Positions 54,460 to 61,644 of a stretch of DNA of 64,000 nucleotides are shown piece by piece. Below the pieces are notes generated by a model. It worked only from the letters and a program-made list of their open reading frames with translations, did not search any database and had not been told where the DNA came from. Both the position numbers and the translations under genes were made by a program. Origin of the DNA: JASDSY01 sp041441465 (lineage in GTDB: Bacteria; Muiribacteriota; UBA9980); contig JASDSY010000001.1 in assembly GCA_041441465.1 (NCBI GenBank), positions 179,267 through 243,266 of the forward strand. Reading direction: 5' to 3'. Positions within the stretch are counted from its first letter, which is position 1. The number at the start of each line of letters is the position of its first letter.

Positions 54460-56028
54460 TTATTTTTTATCCTTTTTATTTATCCATTCTTCCAGATTAG
54501 GAATCATGGAAGCTACCGAACTTTTATTTCTTCCGGTCTCTTTACTGTAATAAAGCGCAAGATCAGATTTTTTTACAAGTTCCATATTTTTCACGGCATC
54601 CACAGGATATGATGAGATACCTAGAGATACAGTAACTCTCAATTGCAAGTTGTTATAATTATAAAGCTTGCTTTCGACAGCTTTTCTTATACGCTCGGCC
54701 ATAACATAAGAGCTGTTGACATTTGCGCCGGGAAGCAATATGATAAATTCCTCGCCGCCATAACGCGCCACAATATCATTCGGCCTTACCGTCTGCTTAA
54801 AGCATTGAGCTGTCTGTTCAAGCACGAAATCTCCAGCCTGATGGCCGTATGTGTCATTAAATTTCTTGAAGTGGTCTATATCGCTTAATATTATCGAAAA
54901 CTCACCCTTGCCCTGAGAGCATTTCTCAATTTCGGCTGATAAAAACTCCTGAAAATACCTGTGCGTGAATAATTTTGTGAGACCGTCGGTATTGGCGAGC
55001 ATCTGCACTTTTCTAAAAAGTCTTGTATTATTGAACGAAAGCGAAACAAGGTCTATCAATATCGAAAACATGCGCGTATCATCTGAAGTAATTTTGGCCG
55101 ACGGGCCGCCTTCAAGCTCTTCGACGCAAATAACGCCTATTACTTCGTCTTTACTCGAAATAGGCGCACACATTATTACCTTGAGTTTAGATTCACGATG
55201 CAGCGCCGATAATATCGGATCTTTCTGAATTTCAGTCGGAGTCACCATTTCATTATGGGTAAACGACCACATGGCAATTTCATGGTCGGAAATTATATTA
55301 TGCTCGTCAGGAGTTACAGAAGTCCACCCGTATGTGGCTTTCAGCAACAGCTTATTATCTTCGCCGTGAAGAAATATCGAAATTTTACGGGCTTTTAACA
55401 GTTTATTTGCGGCATTTAAAGTCGATTTCAAAAGCGAGTCGAAATCAAGGCACGTTCCGATTTCACGCGCAATAGCCTGAAGGTTGACCATCTTCGAGCT
55501 TATAAAATTCACTTTGCTGTTGGCTTCTTCGATCGCAGCCTGCTTGCTCGAAATTTCCTTACGAAGCTTGGCGAGCTCGAGCTTGTCGATTTCGTTGTCT
55601 TTCCTGTTTTCAGTAGACGAAACTCCAGAAACCGTGCCGAATATTATTTCAGAAAAATCAGTAGCGGCGCCGACACCAATAAATATGAAACAGTTGGCAG
55701 CAACGCCGGTACTGAAAACCAGGCTCATAAAATCCTGGCCTTCCATAATACCGTATCTTTTAAAAATCAATAAATTCAGAATACTTGAAATGATAGCAGC
55801 GATAGTTCCGCCGCCGCTTTTAAAAAGAAACGCCGAAACAAGAGTTGGAATGAGTAATATCGTATAGACCCAGGCCTTACTCTGAAGCTCGGCCGGCATC
55901 AACATCAGCGCAAAAGAACATATTATAAAAATTATTAATACTATTCCTAAAAATAAACTGTTAAACCCTTTTGAATCATACAAAGGCTTTAATAGCATTT
56001 TATTTTTTACACTAAGAAATGTCAACAT
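54460..56028 (-). CDS. Membrane GAF-GGDEF diguanylate cyclase (shorter paralogue)
   Basis: The product makes cyclic di-GMP from two GTP. The 522 residues comprise three to four N-terminal membrane helices (about 22-125), a coiled coil (about 148-185), a GAF domain (about 195-345) and a GGDEF domain (about 355-515). The domain has active-site RYGGEEF and an inhibitory I-site RPND at the correct five-residue spacing upstream. ATG 56028 has GGGGGG about ten bases upstream, formed by the end of the previous gene. It is a paralogue of the next gene upstream (same GAF-GGDEF layout and similar sequence). No EAL or HD-GYP phosphodiesterase is nearby. Confidence 0.93.
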   Translation of the reverse strand: MLTFLSVKNKMLLKPLYDSKGFNSLFLGIVLIIFIICSFALMLMPAELQSKAWVYTILLIPTLVSAFLFKSGGGTIAAIISSILNLLIFKRYGIMEGQDFMSLVFSTGVAANCFIFIGVGAATDFSEIIFGTVSGVSSTENRKDNEIDKLELAKLRKEISSKQAAIEEANSKVNFISSKMVNLQAIAREIGTCLDFDSLLKSTLNAANKLLKARKISIFLHGEDNKLLLKATYGWTSVTPDEHNIISDHEIAMWSFTHNEMVTPTEIQKDPILSALHRESKLKVIMCAPISSKDEVIGVICVEELEGGPSAKITSDDTRMFSILIDLVSLSFNNTRLFRKVQMLANTDGLTKLFTHRYFQEFLSAEIEKCSQGKGEFSIILSDIDHFKKFNDTYGHQAGDFVLEQTAQCFKQTVRPNDIVARYGGEEFIILLPGANVNSSYVMAERIRKAVESKLYNYNNLQLRVTVSLGISSYPVDAVKNMELVKKSDLALYYSKETGRNKSSVASMIPNLEEWINKKDKK

Positions 56029-56033
56029 ATGAA

Positions 56034-57899
56034 TTAATGCCCCCCGGCTTGCTGTTGAATTGACGCTAATTGTTCCTTGGTTATAGGCGCCACCTTTACC
56101 CTGTTTCTTCCCTGTTCCTTAGCCATATACAGGGCTGAATCGGCCTTTTTTATAAGCTCAGTTTTTTCTTTGGTGTGCAAAGGAAACGAGGCTACGCCGA
56201 TTGAAATAGTAACTTTTAACTTATGACCGGTTTTGGCATCGTTATATTCCTTCGCTTCTACTAGTTTTCTGTAACGTTCAGCAAATACGAACGCGCCTTT
56301 ATAATCGGTTTCAGGCAAAACGGCAAAAAACTCCTCGCCGCCGTAGCGTACCGGCAAATCGACATTTCTTACGGCATTTTTCAAAACGCGAGCAGTTTCT
56401 TCCAATACGAAGTCACCGATCTGGTGTCCGTAAGTATCGTTGAATTTCTTAAAATGGTCAATATCGCTTATTATAACTGAAAGCGGATGGTTATAACGCC
56501 GGCTCTTTTCAAGTTCGGTATCGAGGAAATTTTCCATATAACGCCTTGTATAAAGTTTTGTCAATCCGTCAGTATTTGCAAGCATTTCAGTTTTCTTGAA
56601 GAGGTTGGCGTTTTCAATAGCAACCGATGTCAATGTAGAAATAAGTTCAAGCATTCTTATTTCTTCCTGTTCGATCTTAACGCTTTCGCTGAACTTTTCT
56701 ATATTTATTATGCCGAGGACTTTTTCGCCATGTTTAAGCGGAGCGCAGGCTTTTGACGGCATAACTTTGCCGGTTGTCATCGTAGTATAATCCTGATGAA
56801 CCTCAGTCGAACTCATAACCTTTCCAGTGCGGACAGATTCACCGACGATACCTTTTTCGTCTTCGACATTATACGACATTATGTTTTCTTTTTCCTGTTC
56901 TTTCCAGCCGATTTCATCCTTCAGAAACAGCGAGCCGGAGCCTTCGTCCATTGTCCATATCGAGCATTTCTCCGCATTAGTTATTTGCTGGACAACTTTC
57001 AGCGATTCCTTGACGACTTCCGTCGGATCAAGAGCTTTACTTATAACGCGCGTCAATGTTTGAAGCGACGAAAGGCGCGCGCTTAATATGCGGTTTTTTT
57101 CTTCGGACTTTTTCACGTCCGAAACCGAGTTATTCAGCTTGTTATTTTCAGCCTGCAGCCTCATAAGTTCCGATGTCTTATCCTCGATTTGCAGAAAATA
57201 TTTCGAGGTACGCTTTTCAAAAATCATCGAACAAATTAAACCGGCAGCTATGAATATTCCAATTTTAAGCTGCATATCAAACTGCAGTAAATTTATTAAA
57301 AAAGTATAAATTTCGTAATAATTGCTCGCAAGCGAGCAGATAAAAGAGCTGTCATGATTGCCGTTTCCAGTTATCGCAAAGCTGAAAGCATAGCATGCCC
57401 GAAGCTGTTCTGTAATAATTGGAATTTCTTTCATCGTATAAATGGCATAAACAGCTCCGGAGCTTATTGCTGAAGCCAGCACCGAACCGATTATTCCCAT
57501 ATACATCGAAGATATTAATATCGCAATTATAAAAATAAAATTTATTCCGGAAACCATCCAGAAATAGCTTATAAATTTATTAATTATAGACTTAGGATTA
57601 GCCGCGTCAAAACTGGGATCGGTAGTATTAAACTCGATGAATTTACTTTCATATTCACGCGCTTCGGCCGATTCAACAAGCGAATCCGCATTAACAGGCT
57701 TAAATTGATCGCGCCTGTCCTTCAAATCTTTAAATGGCTTTTTTTCAAGATCCGATGGAATCGTATTTATTACTTTCTCAGTAAATTGCTTATTGAATAC
57801 AACATAAGTATCAACCGCATAAAATGCGGCTACTATCGTTATAAGCATAATGGCTACGACCATTATCAATGGCACTAAATTTTCTTTGTTTATTTTCAT
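56034..57899 (-). CDS. Membrane GAF-GGDEF diguanylate cyclase (larger paralogue)
   Basis: The 621-residue protein has an N-terminal membrane helix (about 9-30), an extracytoplasmic region (about 31-108), further helices (about 110-150 and 205-225), a coiled coil (about 232-270), a GAF domain (about 275-435) and a GGDEF domain (about 440-600). Active-site RYGGEEFF and the I-site RNVD are complete, so it is probably an active, feedback-inhibited cyclase. The C-terminal end is Gln-rich. It is five bases from the shorter paralogue, and together they likely arose by tandem duplication. The pair leads the envelope and division operon, which suggests c-di-GMP control of that process, but this is an inference. 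Confidence 0.93.
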   Translation of the reverse strand: MKINKENLVPLIMVVAIMLITIVAAFYAVDTYVVFNKQFTEKVINTIPSDLEKKPFKDLKDRRDQFKPVNADSLVESAEAREYESKFIEFNTTDPSFDAANPKSIINKFISYFWMVSGINFIFIIAILISSMYMGIIGSVLASAISSGAVYAIYTMKEIPIITEQLRACYAFSFAITGNGNHDSSFICSLASNYYEIYTFLINLLQFDMQLKIGIFIAAGLICSMIFEKRTSKYFLQIEDKTSELMRLQAENNKLNNSVSDVKKSEEKNRILSARLSSLQTLTRVISKALDPTEVVKESLKVVQQITNAEKCSIWTMDEGSGSLFLKDEIGWKEQEKENIMSYNVEDEKGIVGESVRTGKVMSSTEVHQDYTTMTTGKVMPSKACAPLKHGEKVLGIINIEKFSESVKIEQEEIRMLELISTLTSVAIENANLFKKTEMLANTDGLTKLYTRRYMENFLDTELEKSRRYNHPLSVIISDIDHFKKFNDTYGHQIGDFVLEETARVLKNAVRNVDLPVRYGGEEFFAVLPETDYKGAFVFAERYRKLVEAKEYNDAKTGHKLKVTISIGVASFPLHTKEKTELIKKADSALYMAKEQGRNRVKVAPITKEQLASIQQQAGGH

Positions 57900-58023
57900 T
57901 TTTACTACCGCTTAATTTTTAATTATAATTTTTTATCGAGTTATAAAGCCACTAATCAACCCGATTAATTTTTTACCATAACGCATTTTTTTATATAAAA
58001 ATTAACGCGCAAACTTAAAATTT

Positions 58024-58074
58024 AATAAACCGGTTTGTAATCTCAGTTTTGCTTTGATTATAAACCGGTTTATT
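58024..58074 (-). terminator. Intrinsic terminator of metK
   Basis: Perfect 13-base arms AATAAACCGGTTT and AAACCGGTTTATT extend inward by a further six pairs (one G-U), giving a stem of about 19 base pairs with a 13-base loop. It begins 13 bases after the metK stop and separates metK from the downstream cyclase genes. Confidence 0.9.
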
Positions 58075-58086
58075 TTATCTAAAAAA

Positions 58087-59316
58087 CTATTTTACGGCTT
58101 TCTGTATAAGTTTTACCTTATCGGTCTTTTCCCATGTGAATTCTTTTTCGGCACGTCCGAAATGACCATAGCTTGCAGTTTTCTTGAATATAGGTCTTCT
58201 TAAGTTAAGAGTTTTTATTAAAGCGCCGGGTCTTAAATCGAATATATCCTGGTTCATTACGATTCTTTCGATTTCCGCTTCGCTTATTTTATTTGTTCCG
58301 AAAGTATCAACCATTATCGAAACAGGCTGAGCTACGCCTATCGCATATGCGACCTGAACTTCGCAACGGTCAGCAAGGCCTGCAGCTACTATGTTTTTGG
58401 CGACATAACGAGCGCCGTAAGCAGCCGAACGGTCGACTTTCGTCGGATCTTTACCCGAGAACGCGCCGCCGCCGTGTCTTGCCATACCGCCGTATGTATC
58501 GACTATTATCTTGCGGCCTGTCAACCCTGAATCGCCGTGCGGTCCGCCGATTACAAAACGGCCCGTCGGATTAATAAAATATTTTGTGTTTTTATCAAGC
58601 ATTTCTGCAGGAATTACTTTTTTAACTACCAATTCCTTAAGATCTTCCTGTATTTTTTTCAAATCAACGCTTGGCGAGTGCTGTGTCGAAATAACAACAG
58701 TGTCAACTCTCACCGGTTTAAAACCGTCATACTGAATTGTTACCTGCGCTTTACCATCAGGACGCAAGTAAGCTAATTTTTTGTTCTTTCTTAATTCAGC
58801 TAATTTAGCGCAAAGCTGATGCGAATAAAGAATCGGCATTGGCATTAATTCAGGCGTTTCATTGCACGCGAACCCGAACATCATACCCTGATCGCCGGCG
58901 CCTACTTTTTCATCTTCCGAAGCTTTTGATTTCTGGCGTATTTCTAATGCCTTATCAACGCCCATAGCGATATCTGAAGACTGCTTGCCGATTGAAGTGA
59001 TTACTGCGCAGCTGTCTGCGTCAAAACCAAACTCAGGATCAGTATAACCAATTTCCCTTACCGTATTTCTAACTATTTTCTGGAAATCGAGGATTACGTC
59101 ATTACGATGCGTAATTTCACCCATTACAAAACATACACCTGTTGTAAGCGCTGTTTCGCACGCAACACGTCCCATAGGATCCTGTTCGTAAATCGCGTCC
59201 AATACTGAATCTGAAATTTGATCGGCCATTTTATCAGGATGACCTTCGGTAACTGATTCCGAAGTAAAAAACAAGCTTTTGCCTGGTTTTACTGCGGCTG
59301 TTTTTTTAACTGCCAT
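58087..59316 (-). CDS. metK: S-adenosylmethionine synthetase
   Basis: MetK makes SAM from methionine and ATP. The 409-residue protein shows FTSESVTEGHPDKMADQISD, the hexapeptide GAGDQG, RPDGKAQVTIQY, the loop GGPHGDSGLTGRKIIVDTYGG and the C-terminal DLRPGAL. The N-terminus has about 15 extra residues (MAVKKTAAVKPGK) compared with typical MetK. GTGGGG precedes ATG 59316, so the longer upstream in-frame start is rejected. No SAM riboswitch (no SAM-I, II or III consensus) appears in the leader. ahcY at 23517 completes part of the cycle. Confidence 0.97.
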   Translation of the reverse strand: MAVKKTAAVKPGKSLFFTSESVTEGHPDKMADQISDSVLDAIYEQDPMGRVACETALTTGVCFVMGEITHRNDVILDFQKIVRNTVREIGYTDPEFGFDADSCAVITSIGKQSSDIAMGVDKALEIRQKSKASEDEKVGAGDQGMMFGFACNETPELMPMPILYSHQLCAKLAELRKNKKLAYLRPDGKAQVTIQYDGFKPVRVDTVVISTQHSPSVDLKKIQEDLKELVVKKVIPAEMLDKNTKYFINPTGRFVIGGPHGDSGLTGRKIIVDTYGGMARHGGGAFSGKDPTKVDRSAAYGARYVAKNIVAAGLADRCEVQVAYAIGVAQPVSIMVDTFGTNKISEAEIERIVMNQDIFDLRPGALIKTLNLRRPIFKKTASYGHFGRAEKEFTWEKTDKVKLIQKAVK

Positions 59317-59382
59317 TAATATATCCCCACTTTCATGAATTAATACCATAGACAAACATGGTAAAATTTTATTTTATAAATT

Positions 59383-59411
59383 ATTATAACATCATAAAAA
59401 GATATTGTCAA
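59383..59411 (-). promoter_or_regulatory. metK promoter
   Basis: On the minus strand TTGACA (59406-59411), a 17-base spacer and TATAAT (59383-59388) give a consensus promoter, about 67 bases before the metK ATG. Confidence 0.85.
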
Positions 59412-59630
59412 GAAAATAACCTTACTGACCTCGTTTCAAACTCAACTCAAATATTTTTGAACTTTTTAATATCGAAATGCTTCTTAAAATTTTTTGTTAT
59501 TATATCATTATAGTTAATATTAACCAAAATAACATCATAACCAACTATATGCAAAATAGGTGGTATTAACCTAGGTTAAAAGCATAAAATTTTATAACCC
59601 AAAAATAATTCTAAAAAAAAAGCCATTTTC
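59412..59630. promoter_or_regulatory. metK-protease divergent intergenic region with palindromes
   Basis: About 220 AT-rich bases lie between two divergent promoters. Two perfect palindromes are visible: GTTAATATTAAC (59513-59524) and TTAACCTAGGTTAA (59566-59579). The motif (T/A)TAACC recurs at about 59520-59525, 59537-59542, 59566-59571 and 59594-59599. These could be operators for the protease gene. No open frame or RNA gene is evident. Confidence 0.45.
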
Positions 59631-59659
59631 TTGACAAAATCATTTTCATAGGGTAAAAT
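59631..59659 (+). promoter_or_regulatory. Promoter of the C11 protease gene
   Basis: TTGACA (59631-59636), 17 bases and TAAAAT (59654-59659) lie 40 bases before the ATG. A purine-rich ribosome site (AGAGGTAGGGAG) follows. Confidence 0.8.
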
Positions 59660-59699
59660 TATTTCACATCAAAAAATAATGAGAGGTAGGGAGTAGTAA

Positions 59700-61112
59700 A
59701 TGGCAAAGAAAAGTCTTATTCTGGTTTTTATGTTATTCTTCGCGTTAATGGCAATCGCAGGCAACGTTATGGCTGCTGAAAAATGTGGCGGCTCATGTGA
59801 TTCATGCCACAGCACATGTGAAAACAAATTGGTAAAATGCGGCGGTTCGTGCGATTCGTGTCACAGCACCTGCGAGAACAAATTGGTAAGATGCGGCAGT
59901 TCATGTGACTCATGCCATAATACCTGCGAAATCAACGTTTCAAAATGCGGCAATTCATGCGGCTCATGCCAGAGCACTTGCGAAGTAAATCGCGAAGTTA
60001 AAGAATGGACGTTCTTGGTATTTTTAAATGCCGATAACAACCTTGACCAGTTCGGCGTAAAAGACGTTAACGAAATGGAAAAAATAGGTTCGAACGATAA
60101 AATGAACATAGTAGTTTTATTAGACCGTGAAAACGGTACTGCAAAAAAACTTTATATTACAAAAGATAACGATGAAAATAAAATATCATCGCAGGTTCTT
60201 GAAGAACTCGGCAGCTACGATATGGGCGACTACAAAAACCTTGTAAACTTTGTTGAATGGGGCGTAAAAAACTACCCTGCGAAACATTATGCAGTTGACA
60301 TATGGAACCACGGCTCAGGCTGGAGCAAATCAAGATTAAACACATTTAAAGGCATTTCTTATGATGACGGTTCAGGCAACCATATAACGACACCTCAGCT
60401 TGGCGAAGCTATGGCTTCAATTTACAAAACTCTCGGCAAAAAACTCGACATATTAGCAATGGATGCATGCCTCATGCAGATGGCCGAAGTTACATATGAA
60501 ATCAAAGATTACGTTCAATATTGTGTAGCTTCAGAAGAAACCGAACCTGGCGACGGCTATACTTACGATTCATTCCTCGCTCCTTTAGCTTCAAACCCTG
60601 AAATGTCAGCCGCTGATTTGGCTAAAGTAATGGTTCAGGGCTATAAAGATCATTACGCATCAATAAGTGAAGCTTCAACACAATCAGCTGTCGACCTTGG
60701 TCAGTTTGATACGTTTATGGTTAAATTTGATGCATTGTGCGCAAAACTCGCAGAACTTTCATCAGATAAAGCCGTAATGACAGCTATAAAAAAACAGGTT
60801 CGCCCTGTTACACAAGCCTTCTATTACAGGACAAATATCGACCTCGGCCATTTCATGGCTTTAATCCAGAAAAATGTTAACAACCCTGAAGTTCAGACAT
60901 TGGTTGCAGAAGCAATCGCGCTTTATGCTAACGGCCAAAACCCGCTTGTAATCTCAAATGGCACAACCGGTTCGAGAATGGCTAACGCTACAGGACTTGC
61001 AATTTACTTCCCGACATCAGTTCCCGGCTCAGACTACGCAAAGATCAAATTTGCAAAAACAAATTGGATGCTTTTCTTGAGCAAATATTTCCCGGCTGCT
61101 GCTACATTATAA
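59700..61112 (+). CDS. Exported clostripain-family (C11) cysteine protease with N-terminal Cys-rich tandem repeats
   Basis: A signal peptide (1-25, cleavage likely after AMA) is followed by four 18-residue repeats (28-99) each with CX3CX2CX3C, then a C11 protease domain. The domain begins KEWTFLVFLNADNNLDQFGVKD, the usual start of clostripain relatives. The probable catalytic pair is H204 (IWNHGSGW) and C257 (MDACLMQMAEV). C11 enzymes are CD-clan proteases cutting after Arg or Lys, often self-processing. Sixteen Cys in the repeat block could form disulfides or bind metal, and may restrain the active-site Cys. The 470-residue length is typical apart from the repeats. A terminator follows, so this is a single-gene unit. 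Confidence 0.9.
   Translation: MAKKSLILVFMLFFALMAIAGNVMAAEKCGGSCDSCHSTCENKLVKCGGSCDSCHSTCENKLVRCGSSCDSCHNTCEINVSKCGNSCGSCQSTCEVNREVKEWTFLVFLNADNNLDQFGVKDVNEMEKIGSNDKMNIVVLLDRENGTAKKLYITKDNDENKISSQVLEELGSYDMGDYKNLVNFVEWGVKNYPAKHYAVDIWNHGSGWSKSRLNTFKGISYDDGSGNHITTPQLGEAMASIYKTLGKKLDILAMDACLMQMAEVTYEIKDYVQYCVASEETEPGDGYTYDSFLAPLASNPEMSAADLAKVMVQGYKDHYASISEASTQSAVDLGQFDTFMVKFDALCAKLAELSSDKAVMTAIKKQVRPVTQAFYYRTNIDLGHFMALIQKNVNNPEVQTLVAEAIALYANGQNPLVISNGTTGSRMANATGLAIYFPTSVPGSDYAKIKFAKTNWMLFLSKYFPAAATL
59781..59996 (+). repeat. Four tandem 54-bp units encoding Cys-rich repeats
   Basis: Four 18-codon units encode CX3CX2CX3C followed by E-N/I/V-X4. Units 1 and 2 are identical in protein but differ in many silent positions. 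Units 3 and 4 differ by several residues while keeping all four Cys. This pattern indicates an old expansion kept by selection on the Cys spacing. Confidence 0.9.
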
Positions 61113-61140
61113 TAATAACAGCTTAAACATAAATAATTAA

Positions 61141-61177
61141 AAACTGGATGTGAAGATTAATTTCATATCCAGTTTTT
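61141..61177 (+). terminator. Intrinsic terminator of the C11 protease gene
   Basis: The stem AAACTGGAT.TGAA/TTTCA.ATCCAGTTT with a short loop and a T-run begins about 28 bases after the stop codon. Confidence 0.9.
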
Positions 61178-61427
61178 TTATTCAACTCTTATAATTGTTC
61201 TGAACATAAAGCTTAACTTAATTTTTTCGCCATCAAAATAATTCGAAAAAATCACACTAAAATAATCAGTTAAAGAAATTGAGTTTATTATAAACTGCAA
61301 TATTTTAGAATGACACTTAATTAAATTATATAAGATTTAAGATAAAAAAACTGCATGGAGTTATCTTAAAGAATAAGCCAACTATAAAATTTTAATAAAT
61401 TACTATGTTAAAATCACGATTTGAATA
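61178..61427. other. AT-rich intergenic stretch without recognisable features
   Basis: This part of the 532-base gap after the protease gene shows no credible frame, RNA gene or strong repeat on either strand. Confidence 0.5.
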
Positions 61428-61456
61428 TTGACAGAATCTATGCTATGATGTAAAAT
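61428..61456 (+). promoter_or_regulatory. Promoter of the Big_5 protein gene
   Basis: TTGACA (61428-61433), 17 bases and TAAAAT (61451-61456) repeat exactly the promoter form of the C11 protease gene. The expected leader is about 180 bases. Confidence 0.7.
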
Positions 61457-61580
61457 TATTATGTATTTTTTATTTTTAATAAGCTAAATTACATGCTGGA
61501 TAAAAGAATATAAATTTTCATAAATTACTTACTGAAATTATAGATTTTTTAATACTATCATTAAATGTTTTTATGCCTGG

Positions 61581-61616
61581 TTATACATAAAATGTTTCCA
61601 AAAAGTTTATGTATAA
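61581..61616 (+). promoter_or_regulatory. 5' leader hairpin before the Big_5 gene
   Basis: Perfect 11-base arms TTATACATAAA and TTTATGTATAA with a 14-base loop end 14 bases before the AAGGAG ribosome site. It could control translation or mRNA stability. Confidence 0.5.
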
Positions 61617-61644
61617 AATCTTCTTAAATAAATAAGGAGTCCAA

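Noticed and set aside
59317..59411. SAM riboswitch before metK
   Set aside because: No SAM-I, SAM-II, SAM-III or SAM-IV core motif or terminator-antiterminator pair is seen in the short leader.
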